The notes beneath the pieces are model-generated. The model saw only the letters and a program-made list of their open reading frames with translations, was not told where the DNA came from and ran no database searches. Shown here one piece after another: positions 15,676-24,003 of a stretch of 64,000 nt of DNA (position 1 is its first letter; every line of letters starts with the position of its first letter). A program made the position numbers and the translations under genes. The DNA is from a virus: the IMG/VR virus record IMGVR_UViG_3300025759_000073, positions 21,076 to 85,075 of that record; one strand, written 5' to 3'.

Positions 15676-16076
15676 TCTCCCTCCTTATAATCAAGACCAA
15701 ATTCGTCTGCCAATCTTTTGGACAATTGGGAAGGATCTTTCTTTGTTTGTTTCAAGATCTTTTTAACTTTCTTGTCGTATTCTTTCTTGGCGTTTTCTTT
15801 TCCAATCTTGTATTCTTTTCCAATTTCTTCCAAGATCTTTTCGTGTTTCTTTTCTAGATCTTTCTTTTCTTTTTGTTTTTGATCTTGCTTTTGCTGGATC
15901 TCGTACAATTCATCTTCTCTTCTTTTCTGCAAAGATCTTATAATTTGTCTTAGTCTTTTTTGACCGTCACTGGATACTAAAAGAAAAAGAGCAACTGTCA
16001 CAAAGACAAAGACAATTGCTATAAAATATTTGGATTCTGTCCACTTTCTTTTAATCTCTGCCCAAATCTCATTCAT
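15672..16076 (-). CDS. Membrane-anchored coiled-coil protein, i-spanin-like
   Basis: This 134-residue protein has one N-terminal membrane helix (YFIAIVFVFVTVALFLLV, about 17-34). A long, very charged coiled coil fills almost the rest (QKQDQKQKEKKDLEKKHEKI). This topology is that of Rz-type inner-membrane spanins, which span the periplasm and fuse membranes at lysis. It overlaps both neighbours by 4 bases, between the holin-like gene and the exported protein. Alternative: a virion core protein with a membrane anchor. No conserved motif decides between them. Confidence 0.5.
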   Translation of the reverse strand: MNEIWAEIKRKWTESKYFIAIVFVFVTVALFLLVSSDGQKRLRQIIRSLQKRREDELYEIQQKQDQKQKEKKDLEKKHEKILEEIGKEYKIGKENAKKEYDKKVKKILKQTKKDPSQLSKRLADEFGLDYKEGE

Positions 16077-16384
16077 TTTGTCACCGTATCACCTGTTGTA
16101 TCGGAAAGGGGAACTTTTCCTTTCTCATCTTTCTTGTCTTTGTCGGACATGATTGTTTTCACTGCTGTTTCAACTTTCGTTGTAACATTGGTCGAACCTT
16201 TCATTGCTTTCACTGCATCAATAACAGATTGTCCACCAATATAAATAGCAGAGATCACAAGCCAGTCTCCTGATTTAAGATTGCCGGTTGTTAAAAATAC
16301 GATTGTTGCGACAATCCAAACCAATAACTTTTTTGAAATAAATGATGATAAATATTTATCAACAAATGCTTTTTTTCTAGCCAT
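16073..16384 (-). CDS. Holin-like small membrane protein
   Basis: This 103-residue protein starts with a basic segment (MARKKAFVDKYLSSFISKK). Two hydrophobic stretches follow (LLVWIVATIVFLTTGNL and WLVISAIYIGGQSVIDAV, about 20-58) and the C-terminal tail is charged. Size, two membrane segments and tail resemble phage holins, which open the inner membrane to release the endolysin. Neighbouring spanin-like genes and a candidate endolysin at 18369 support this. It may instead be another small membrane protein. The start has no strong Shine-Dalgarno, only a CTCC-complement (GGAG) about 10 bases upstream. Confidence 0.5.
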   Translation of the reverse strand: MARKKAFVDKYLSSFISKKLLVWIVATIVFLTTGNLKSGDWLVISAIYIGGQSVIDAVKAMKGSTNVTTKVETAVKTIMSDKDKKDEKGKVPLSDTTGDTVTK

Positions 16385-16411
16385 TTTAAACTCCTATTTA
16401 AATTTAATTTG

Positions 16412-17947
16412 TTATTGCTGTTCAAACCAGTTAACCAAAACTTGACCTGCAACGTTTCCGGTGGTTTTTACAGCAATTAGAATATCCTGACCTAATCCAA
16501 AAGCAAATTGCAATTCTGTAATGTCCTTTTGGACACCTTGTCCAGCGCCAACGATAAAGGTATAAAAAGGATCAATATCAGCCAAATTTGAAATTGCATT
16601 CGTAGATGGGCTTAATTGAGCATAAGAAACTACACTGTTATTTTCGTCAACATATTCGAAACTAACGTCCCCGGAGATTTTTGCTTTTTTAAACAATCCA
16701 ACAACCAATGTTTTTGGAGAAGCAGCAGCAGACTCATTGGAAGCACCAATCTCCAAGAGATCAAATTCTCCATAGCAACTCTGATCTCTATAGACTCTAT
16801 TAACTTTTAAAAGCGCCACGGGCTTATAGGTTGCACTGTTGACAGTTGGGAACGTAAATGATTTACCAAACTTTGGATCTAATTTTTGAATTTGCCCTTC
16901 AACAAACCCAGCCATCGAAGCGGTTTTCAAAGTTTTGCCAGTTGTTCCGCCAATGTTTGCAGATGTTACTAAGACTGATGTGTTTGGATTTTTCAAAACC
17001 GGCGTGGTTCTAGCGTTTGCGTTTTTGATCATATGAAAAGGAGCCAACACTCCGGTTTCAGGATTTTCAACAGAAAATGATGCGTTTCCAAACCCAAGAT
17101 ATTGATATTGAATTTCATATACATTTCCTTTTGTAAGATCAATTGTCATGCCGGATGGCCCTTTTCCATCTAATCGATCAATATTAAAAGAAGATGCTGT
17201 AATGAATGTTGTTGTTTGCGCGGTGCTATCCTGTATTTGTGAAAATGAACCAACAATAGAACCACCAGAAGAAACAGAGTAAGAACCATCAAAAGCAGCG
17301 GCGGCGCGAGCAGAGATAAAATAAACAGAGGAAGAAACTGCATCTGCTAACCAACCTCCGGGTGCCAATTGTGAATAGTCCCCCAAAGCAATCTGATAGG
17401 CTGTTTGGGTTACATCTGCTCCGCCGGTGACAGGCACAACAATAGAATTGCCATCCAAAGTAATTGTAACATCCTCTGTACCAGCGCCAGTCGTAATCTC
17501 TAGCTTTCTTATTTCTCTATCGCCGTCCTCTGCGTGTAAAATACCAAAAGAAGTTCCAAAGTATCCAATAAAATACCCATTCTCTGCGTTGCCAACTCCA
17601 ATAAACTGTGCGTTTCCTGCATCTGGGGTGTCGTACAAGGCTGTTGCTTTCATTGAAGCGCCTTGTCCGGGGCGATATTTAAGACTCCTCCTCAACTGAA
17701 CTGTAGCAGAACCTGATGCGTTTGTGCCACTTTGGAGAGAGCATATTCCATTTGTTGATGAAACTGTCGCGCCCATCAAAGACGATGTGGTAAAGTTTTG
17801 ATCATTAATTCCATAGACAAAATCACCTTGGGCAACTGGAAAAAAACTTTCTACCATCACTTGCCCAAACGTAGAAATAGGAGAAGCAATATTAACATTG
17901 TCCGCTCCAAGAGTTTTTTTAGGTTTATTTAAATCTGAAAATCCCAT
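16412..17947 (-). CDS. Large virion surface protein
   Basis: This 511-residue, beta-rich, Ser/Thr/Gly-rich protein begins MGFSDLNKPKKTLGADNVNI. Conserved-looking blocks include LRRSLKYRPGQGASMKATAL (about 86-105), NGYFIGYFGTSFGILH, GNVYEIQYQYLGFGNASFSV and YGEFDLLEIG. Proteins with these blocks recur in large marine phages as virion structural proteins, with no assigned role I can state. It ends in QVLVNWFEQQ. It is followed upstream by the MTW-type protein at 17948 with no gap, so the two are probably co-assembled on the capsid or tail surface. Confidence 0.65.
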   Translation of the reverse strand: MGFSDLNKPKKTLGADNVNIASPISTFGQVMVESFFPVAQGDFVYGINDQNFTTSSLMGATVSSTNGICSLQSGTNASGSATVQLRRSLKYRPGQGASMKATALYDTPDAGNAQFIGVGNAENGYFIGYFGTSFGILHAEDGDREIRKLEITTGAGTEDVTITLDGNSIVVPVTGGADVTQTAYQIALGDYSQLAPGGWLADAVSSSVYFISARAAAAFDGSYSVSSGGSIVGSFSQIQDSTAQTTTFITASSFNIDRLDGKGPSGMTIDLTKGNVYEIQYQYLGFGNASFSVENPETGVLAPFHMIKNANARTTPVLKNPNTSVLVTSANIGGTTGKTLKTASMAGFVEGQIQKLDPKFGKSFTFPTVNSATYKPVALLKVNRVYRDQSCYGEFDLLEIGASNESAAASPKTLVVGLFKKAKISGDVSFEYVDENNSVVSYAQLSPSTNAISNLADIDPFYTFIVGAGQGVQKDITELQFAFGLGQDILIAVKTTGNVAGQVLVNWFEQQ

Positions 17948-18358
17948 TTATCCTACCCCCACTGAGCCTGACCAGTTGTTAGCCAATCTTTGCTTTGGTA
18001 TACCTGTCAACCCTGCAATGACAGAAGCCGAGCATTCATTTAAAGTATCCGACATTAAATAAAGATCTGTTACTTTAAACTCTGCTTCAAAGCTTTCTCC
18101 ATTGTTCAATGTAAAATAATTGTTATCAACCAAACCTTTCACTCCATTTTCAGATATTCCTACCCGAAGAGGCACGTTTGTTGCGCTCCCGTCTAGCGTG
18201 TTGGTAATTACAACAAATCTAGTGACAGACTCAAAAGAAATGTTCTTTGGTGTCGATCCGGACGCTGGTACCGTTAAAGAAGAAGTCAGATAAGGTCTGG
18301 AACTGACTTGGTACGAACCAACGTGACCCAAACCAACATCATATTTTGTCCAAGTCAT
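17948..18358 (-). CDS. Structural protein, paralogue of the 6582-6971 product
   Basis: This 136-residue protein begins MTWTKYDVGLGHVGSYQVSS, sharing the MTW..YD.G.G...SYQVS signature with the protein at 6582-6971. The rest is beta-type (RFVVITNTLDG, NVPLRVGISENG, ESFEAEFKVTDLYLM). In both places the gene neighbours a larger fibre or surface protein, so it may be an adaptor that joins that partner to the capsid. Divergence between the two copies is considerable beyond the first 20 residues. Confidence 0.6.
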   Translation of the reverse strand: MTWTKYDVGLGHVGSYQVSSRPYLTSSLTVPASGSTPKNISFESVTRFVVITNTLDGSATNVPLRVGISENGVKGLVDNNYFTLNNGESFEAEFKVTDLYLMSDTLNECSASVIAGLTGIPKQRLANNWSGSVGVG

Positions 18359-18368
18359 TTATAAACTC

Positions 18369-19085
18369 CTATTTTTGAACCAATCTTGAAACAAAGAACT
18401 TTCTTTTAAAACCATTCTTTGTTACGTTTAGACGATAATAATCAAAGCCGTTCCCTGTTGAATAAGGATTTTCAACACCTTTTTCTTTCATCCAAGTTTT
18501 ATCATAATAAGTAGTTGAGGAATAAACGTTGACAACGTCGTTGCCTTTGTATTTGTCCAATCCCAATCCAACTGTAGCGTGACCAGATGAATAATCTTCT
18601 GCGAACTGCATTGAAACCCAATCTCCAAATTGGATCTGATAAGGATCGTGCGTTGTGAAAGTTTCAAACCAATCAAAGCGTTCCGGTCTATTTGCTAGCC
18701 ACTTAAACCAACCCATTGCTCCAAGTTCGTCTGTTCGCATTCCATCAATCTCTTCGTCTTTATAAGCAAAGAAAAAGGCCCTTGCAACCTCCCAAGCTTC
18801 TCTGCCTGTAAAGTTGCCTTCTGGTGTTTCAAGATAATCCCCTGTGAACTCCTTCCACGCACGGAAAAAGATTTCCGAAGTGCATCCAACACAATAAGTT
18901 CCTTCGCCTTTTCTCAAAATCCTTCTTTTGTCATAATAGATATCTTCAGTTGAACCACCCCAGCTACCCCTTTTGTAAGGCATTGCTTTGGCATGAATAT
19001 CAATGATTGCTTTTTTAATGCACCATTGCCAATCTGAAATCTCTTCATCGTGTGGTAGAAGAGGGTACTTTTCGTCCATCTTCAT
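18369..19085 (-). CDS. NlpC/P60-like cysteine peptidase, candidate endolysin
   Basis: This 238-residue protein has the layout of papain-like cell-wall peptidases. A Cys is followed by a helix in GTYCVGCTSEIFFRAW (Cys65, possibly Cys68), and the His is in YSSGHATVGLGLD (His169). A polar residue in the following strand (NVYSSTTYY) may complete the site. FGDWVSMQF precedes the His strand, as in NlpC/P60 and CHAP families. There is no signal peptide, so release would need a holin. A holin-like gene lies 2 kb downstream in the same operon. It overlaps the upstream gene by 4 bases (ATGA). Endolysin is the best guess; a virion peptidase is the alternative. Confidence 0.6.
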   Translation of the reverse strand: MKMDEKYPLLPHDEEISDWQWCIKKAIIDIHAKAMPYKRGSWGGSTEDIYYDKRRILRKGEGTYCVGCTSEIFFRAWKEFTGDYLETPEGNFTGREAWEVARAFFFAYKDEEIDGMRTDELGAMGWFKWLANRPERFDWFETFTTHDPYQIQFGDWVSMQFAEDYSSGHATVGLGLDKYKGNDVVNVYSSTTYYDKTWMKEKGVENPYSTGNGFDYYRLNVTKNGFKRKFFVSRLVQK

Positions 19086-20899
19086 GATTTCAAAATCCTT
19101 ACAACAAATCTTCTTTTGCTTTCTTTGATGAAGTAGTCCTTGGAGGCTTTTGCTTCAGAATCAAATCTGCCCAGAATGTAATCAACAGCCTTTTCTTTAG
19201 AGAAGTCATCACTCAAGTACAAAAGAATTGAGTCGTGAAGGTTATTGAACTTTCCGGTTCGCATCTGAATGACTTCATTCATAACATAAAATGTTTTAAG
19301 TTCTCCGTATTTTTCTGCGTCTTGATATCTTGTGTCCTTTGGCTTCTTCTTCTTCTCTTTCTTTTCTTTCTTATCTTTCTTTGGTTTAAACTCTGGGCGA
19401 ACAGGATTAAAGCGATCTGGTTCTTTCCCTTTCTTACCAGAGGCTGTGATAGAGCGCACACCGGGAACAACCGTTTTGTCTCCTTTTTTAATTCCCAAGA
19501 TATAATCAGCAGCCTCATCAAAACCTTCTGTTTCAATCTTATCCAAAATAACTTTAAGCCAGCTTTGATCTCCAAACTGTTCTGTATATTCTTTGTCCAT
19601 ATCCAACTCTTTAAGGTATGGGCCGACCAACTTCTTATTAATCCTTTCCTCTTCGCTGAATTGTTGTTTAATCTTTTCTAGGTTGACGATAGATTGTTTA
19701 ATTTGATTGATTGCAAATTCAGTAGTAACACCAAGACCTTTCTCTCCAGTCTTTCTGATTTGAGAAGCAACCCACACAATAGCTTGAAGCTCGTGAGGTA
19801 AGAGGCCTAGTTTTTTCGCTTCTTCAGCAACCAGTCCTGCCATATACCGATAAGTAACAACGTTACCCATCATCTTGCCTTTGATCTTTTCCCACTCTTT
19901 TGCCGTTGTAACACCTCTGACATTTGGATAAAAAGCGTCAATCATCCAAGTGTCAATTGTGGAGTTCCACATATAAAGCTCATCGTAGCTAATTTTCCCT
20001 TCTTTATCTCGCCCACCAGACAAATCTGGGGCGATCAAATTCAGGGTGAAGTTTGGAACTTTGTGCGCATTTGTAAACCCTCGAAATTCTCCCTGATTTT
20101 TCTTTTTACCACCGGGAAAGATATTAATATATTCTCTCAAAAGCTCTTTGTTGTCTTTTGCATCCATTTCAACTGCCTTGAACATAAAGGCCGCTTCAGC
20201 CAAGTTCAAAGCAAACTTGGCTCTGGGGCTGTACGTTGCAATAAGAAGACCTAGCAAAGTAGCGTCTTGATCGTTTCCGGTTTCTTCATCGAGGAGATCT
20301 CTAATTTTATGATACCAATCTCTAGCTTTTTCAAAGAGACTATCAACTTCACCACCCTCTTTTAACTCATTAACCATGGCCTGAAAATCTTCCAGAACCC
20401 CTGCGGAAACGGGGAGGACATACCCCCCTTTTTCGAATTCCTCTGGACTCATACGGCCCAGACCTTTTTTCAAACCACTAACGGCCCCAATGTTCTGCTT
20501 CATTTGACCGGACGGGGTGAAAAGCTCCAACCTTCTCATCACAAGTTCTTTGTCTTCTTCGGGCAATTCGCTCCATGAATCGTATCCAAAATGGCGTAGA
20601 GCAATATAATCCTTTTCCTCTTCGGTGGGCTCCACACCTTGCTCTGCCGACTCATTCAAAGCGGTCGCAACAGGCTCTAGATCTTCTACTTCGATTCTGG
20701 GAATATCTTCCGCAGTTCCTCCGGTTCTTTCTTCAAATGCTTTGTAGATCTTTTCGATTGCTTGGTTGATTTTTGACAAGTCTTCTTTTGAAACAACAAA
20801 ACCACCCAAAGAAGAATCATAAGACATTGTTTTGCCTTCTCTCTCTTTGAATTCTTTCATTGTTTTTCGAAAGCTTTCCATGATTAATTTCATCTTCAT
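19082..20899 (-). CDS. Large hypothetical protein with N-terminal capsid-targeting-like tag
   Basis: This 605-residue protein is mostly helical. It begins MKMKLIMESFRKTMKEF, a short amphipathic tag like that of the 22018 product (MESWRKFLLKE). Blocks at 195-260 (ARDWYHKIRDLLDEETGND, then GLLIATYSPRAKFALNLAEA) resemble a domain seen in uncharacterised phage proteins. Near 490-510 there is a run of Lys (PKKDKKEKKEKKKKPKDTRY), perhaps a linker or DNA-contact region. In T4, packaged proteins such as Alt and the IPs carry comparable N-terminal tags cut by gp21. A packaged, injected protein is therefore my inference. No catalytic motif is recognised. Confidence 0.6.
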   Translation of the reverse strand: MKMKLIMESFRKTMKEFKEREGKTMSYDSSLGGFVVSKEDLSKINQAIEKIYKAFEERTGGTAEDIPRIEVEDLEPVATALNESAEQGVEPTEEEKDYIALRHFGYDSWSELPEEDKELVMRRLELFTPSGQMKQNIGAVSGLKKGLGRMSPEEFEKGGYVLPVSAGVLEDFQAMVNELKEGGEVDSLFEKARDWYHKIRDLLDEETGNDQDATLLGLLIATYSPRAKFALNLAEAAFMFKAVEMDAKDNKELLREYINIFPGGKKKNQGEFRGFTNAHKVPNFTLNLIAPDLSGGRDKEGKISYDELYMWNSTIDTWMIDAFYPNVRGVTTAKEWEKIKGKMMGNVVTYRYMAGLVAEEAKKLGLLPHELQAIVWVASQIRKTGEKGLGVTTEFAINQIKQSIVNLEKIKQQFSEEERINKKLVGPYLKELDMDKEYTEQFGDQSWLKVILDKIETEGFDEAADYILGIKKGDKTVVPGVRSITASGKKGKEPDRFNPVRPEFKPKKDKKEKKEKKKKPKDTRYQDAEKYGELKTFYVMNEVIQMRTGKFNNLHDSILLYLSDDFSKEKAVDYILGRFDSEAKASKDYFIKESKRRFVVRILKS

Positions 20900-21174
20900 T
20901 TAACTTCTTCCTTTTTTATTTTAACAATAAGGTCGCCACTGCCTTTGATTACTCTGTGATAAACAAAAGCAGGAATATAATAAGTTTTTCCTTCTTCAAG
21001 GGTTTTTGGAATTTCATTGTCCATTTGAAGTTGCCAGTCAGAAGATTGCAAAATTGTAACTTCTCTATTTTCTTTGTCTCTATGCCAGATAAGCTCTTCG
21101 GAGTCAACGTTCTCTTTGAACTCTCTGATTACAATATTATTTTCTAGTTTCTTCTCTTTAAAAGGGAATTCCAT
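20896..21174 (-). CDS. Small cupin-like protein
   Basis: This 92-residue protein is built of beta strands in a cupin-like order. It has ELIWHRDKENREVTILQSSD in the first half and a YIPAFVYHRVIKGSGDLIVK strand pair near the end, with two His residues (in IWHRD and VYHRV) that could be metal ligands. Small cupin-like proteins with WHRD and YHR motifs occur in cyanophage-like genomes without an assigned role. It overlaps the following gene by 4 bases and lies one base after the gene upstream. Enzymatic or purely structural function cannot be decided. Confidence 0.55.
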   Translation of the reverse strand: MEFPFKEKKLENNIVIREFKENVDSEELIWHRDKENREVTILQSSDWQLQMDNEIPKTLEEGKTYYIPAFVYHRVIKGSGDLIVKIKKEEVK

Positions 21175-21175
21175 A

Positions 21176-22021
21176 TTACCACCAAGTAAACCTTTTCTTT
21201 GAACCGGTTAAATGCGGATAGCGACCAACACGACAAGCCCAATATCCTGCTTTTGTTTTGTCTTTCTTTTGTTTGCATTTGTGTCGTGCTGCAAAAGACT
21301 TTCTTCTTTCTGGGCTGGCGACTTTGACCGACATTCCTTTGGAGCCAAACGAAACTTTGCGAATGTTTTTGGTTTTTGGGTCTCTGACATAAACATAAAA
21401 CTTCTTGGAACCACCCCTTTGGGGTTTATTAAGCTTAACGTCCTTTCCTTTGTACTTTGCCTCCAAAAGAGACTCTTCCACCATTGGAAAGTCCAATGGA
21501 ACTCTTTCGCCCTCAAAGATGCCGAATTCTCCAATTTCAGTTTCAGAGATATAATATCTTTCAGCTTCTGTTAAACTAACCAAGCCTTTTTTCCAAAGGT
21601 TTCTTGCTTCTTTGAAAAGAGAAAAGAAGTTGTCAGAGTGAATACGATAAATGTTTTTATCAATGGTAATATTGTTGTCCATATGATACTTCATCCCTTC
21701 GGAAAGTCTTTCTTCAAGCATTCCCTGATCTCTGGCAATCTCACCGGCCAGATAATGTTTAACAGAAGAAAGATAATCGGATGCTTTTGTGATCTTTGCA
21801 TCAACCCACTCCGGAAGATCATCTTCGTCTCTGATCATGGAGAGTAGCTTTTCACAATATCTTTGCGCTTTAGCAAGATTTGTCCTAGCCATTGAACCTT
21901 CGTGATCGTGCTTATCAAAGTCGCGACCGTGTTCGCTCCTGCAATAAGAGCACCCGGAATGTGGACATCTTTCATAAACACCAATACATCCTTTCATCTC
22001 TTTCAAAATCTTTATTTTCAT
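21176..22021 (-). CDS. Conserved phage protein with Cys/His N-terminus and C-terminal basic ARHKC motif
   Basis: This 281-residue protein starts MKIKILKEMKGC, a short version of the tag seen nearby. A Cys/His-rich patch follows (CPHSGCSYCRSEHGRDFDKH, residues 19-38), then a helical domain (DLPEWVDAKITKASDYLSSV, about 68-87) common in uncharacterised phage proteins. The C-terminal 90 residues carry NKPQRGGSKKFYVYVRDPK, SFGSKGMSVKVASPERRKS, ARHKCKQKKDKTKAGYWACR and a final RFTWW. This basic, Cys-containing block looks like a nucleic-acid-binding or zinc module widespread in T4-like marine phages. The function is unknown. The start overlaps the upstream stop by 4 bases. Confidence 0.6.
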   Translation of the reverse strand: MKIKILKEMKGCIGVYERCPHSGCSYCRSEHGRDFDKHDHEGSMARTNLAKAQRYCEKLLSMIRDEDDLPEWVDAKITKASDYLSSVKHYLAGEIARDQGMLEERLSEGMKYHMDNNITIDKNIYRIHSDNFFSLFKEARNLWKKGLVSLTEAERYYISETEIGEFGIFEGERVPLDFPMVEESLLEAKYKGKDVKLNKPQRGGSKKFYVYVRDPKTKNIRKVSFGSKGMSVKVASPERRKSFAARHKCKQKKDKTKAGYWACRVGRYPHLTGSKKRFTWW

Positions 22022-24003
22022 TTCTTTTTTCCTTTTTTAGAACTTAAAATGTTTATTTTAAATCTCTTTCTTTCAAACATCAACCGGCCTGTTGAAGATT
22101 CTCCTCTGGCGTAACCTTGAATTGCATTCATAATATTTTTATTGTCTTTGTACTTAGATGACAACTTATTGAGAAGGGAGCGGAATCCAGCTTGATCTTT
22201 AGACATGTACGTAATTGCTTCCTTGCTTTCCATTACGCTAATTAAATGTTCATTATTCTTTGGCAAACTCAACAGCATACTTACATAATCCACCAGCAGA
22301 CTAGGTGAAATTCCATATTTCTTAAAGTTTTTCTCGGCAAAGCCGTAATACTCTATTACTTCTCCAATATAATCATACCCTTTCTCAAAGTCTTTTTTAC
22401 CATATTTTAACACAATTTCCTTTTTTATATCTTCTGGTGTTTGTTTATTTGCTAACAAATATTTCCTCATCAACATTCTTTGTTCTGTGTAGGGTTTCTC
22501 GTACTCTTTGACTTTTTCACGATAATAGCGTTTTATTTGATTTGCATTGAGCTTTTTTATGACTCTCGAAAGATAGCTACTAACGTCTTCTCTATCTTTG
22601 GTGCTAGCCCCTTTGCCAACGTAATCTTCAGTAGATTTCTGGTCCTTGTCGAGTGAACCCTCAAAATAAGGATTTTTGAAAATATCTACTATTTCAAAGC
22701 CAGTTTTACTTAAGACAACAAACTCATCAGGGTGTTTACCTCGGCTCTCTTGGGCTCGGGCATCTCCTGTTTGACCGGTACCTCTTTGGAATTTTTGATA
22801 TATCCTTCTTCTTACGTTGAAACCCATTCTTGCTAGGTAGAATCCGGCGTTGAAGTCAAGGCCATATTTTCTAAGCTTATGTTCCACATCTAAAACCACT
22901 TGATATAATTGGGTTAAAGCACCGCCTTCTTCCCAGTCTCGAATCCCAGCCCACCCACGATGGCCAAACTCTTTTTCTCTTCTTCCTGTTTTTGCAAAAT
23001 CGTCAACTTTTGTGATCAATCTTTCCATATCATTTTTTAATGTACCATTGTCGATGACTTGATTTACTTGTCTGCCGATGGTATGCCTCTCTTTGTTGAT
23101 ATCATTTTTAAATCTGGAAACAAAATCATCAAAATTAAAATATTTCCCCATATACCCTTTATAATGGTTTAACACTTCTTGTTGTTTGAAGGCTTTTTTG
23201 AATAAAATGGGAAGAAATTCTTCATAAACTTTAGCAATATCGATAGACGAATGACTAGTCTGTCTATTCGTCTTAAATATATCAAAAAAATCGGTGTTAT
23301 GATCAATTGTTTTTCCAACTGCACTTATCCACAAAGATTTTGTCATAGGATTATTCCGCTCGAAATCGTTCGCTGCTCTGCGGGCCTTCTTTTGATCTTC
23401 TTCACCTAAGCCTTCGATAGCGTCCTCAAGCATATATACTTTCGCCATAATTATCCAACTATCCATAATAGAAGCTATCACCTCAACCTGATCTTTTTGT
23501 GCTTTTTTGATTGCAACCTTTGAGTGTTTTGTGGCCATTTTTTTTAAGATTTTGGCTTTTTCAGCTATTTCCTCTTCAGAGATATTCTCATTACCATCGA
23601 CCAGATCAAGAACTTCATCTGGTCCTGATTTAAATTTAATCAAGAAAATAAAAGGAAGCCCTGCTGCGTATACTGGTGCGCCAACATTTCTATAGTATTC
23701 CAAACTTTCCTCACTAAGGCCCCACCCATATAATCCGGGAGTGTTTGTTTTATAATCTCTGCCATGGAATGCCGGTCTTTCAGATCTAGCATTGAAGTGA
23801 AGCATGTGGTCCTCCTCTCCAACGGGCTTGGCATACTTTTCTAGATGTTTAAAAAGCTTTTCAAGATCCGGTTCTTGAACCTCTTCTGCTGAAACTTCAC
23901 CTTTTACCGTTTTAAACGCGGTTTTTCCTTTTTCAACTTCTTTGTCTAATCTAGTTTTCTCTTTTAAAAGGAACTTCCGCCAGCTTTCCATTGTCAACTT
24001 CAC
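22018..24003 (-). CDS. Large tagged protein, possible toxin-like N-terminal domain
   Basis: Translation probably starts at a GTG (24003) overlapping the previous stop as GTGA, giving (V/M)KLTMESWRKFLLKE, an amphipathic N-terminal tag with an LKE site where a gp21-type protease might cut. An ATG at 23991 is the alternative. Of 661 residues, the segment at about 65-150 (HMLHFNARSERPAFHGRDYK, NTPGLYGWGLS, then PFIFLIKFK) resembles a conserved domain of uncharacterised phage proteins that looks ADP-ribosyltransferase-like in strand order. The remainder is helical, with no motif I know. It lies between two other tagged genes. A head-packaged effector is the inference; enzymatic activity is not shown. 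Confidence 0.55.
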   Translation of the reverse strand: MKLTMESWRKFLLKEKTRLDKEVEKGKTAFKTVKGEVSAEEVQEPDLEKLFKHLEKYAKPVGEEDHMLHFNARSERPAFHGRDYKTNTPGLYGWGLSEESLEYYRNVGAPVYAAGLPFIFLIKFKSGPDEVLDLVDGNENISEEEIAEKAKILKKMATKHSKVAIKKAQKDQVEVIASIMDSWIIMAKVYMLEDAIEGLGEEDQKKARRAANDFERNNPMTKSLWISAVGKTIDHNTDFFDIFKTNRQTSHSSIDIAKVYEEFLPILFKKAFKQQEVLNHYKGYMGKYFNFDDFVSRFKNDINKERHTIGRQVNQVIDNGTLKNDMERLITKVDDFAKTGRREKEFGHRGWAGIRDWEEGGALTQLYQVVLDVEHKLRKYGLDFNAGFYLARMGFNVRRRIYQKFQRGTGQTGDARAQESRGKHPDEFVVLSKTGFEIVDIFKNPYFEGSLDKDQKSTEDYVGKGASTKDREDVSSYLSRVIKKLNANQIKRYYREKVKEYEKPYTEQRMLMRKYLLANKQTPEDIKKEIVLKYGKKDFEKGYDYIGEVIEYYGFAEKNFKKYGISPSLLVDYVSMLLSLPKNNEHLISVMESKEAITYMSKDQAGFRSLLNKLSSKYKDNKNIMNAIQGYARGESSTGRLMFERKRFKINILSSKKGKKK

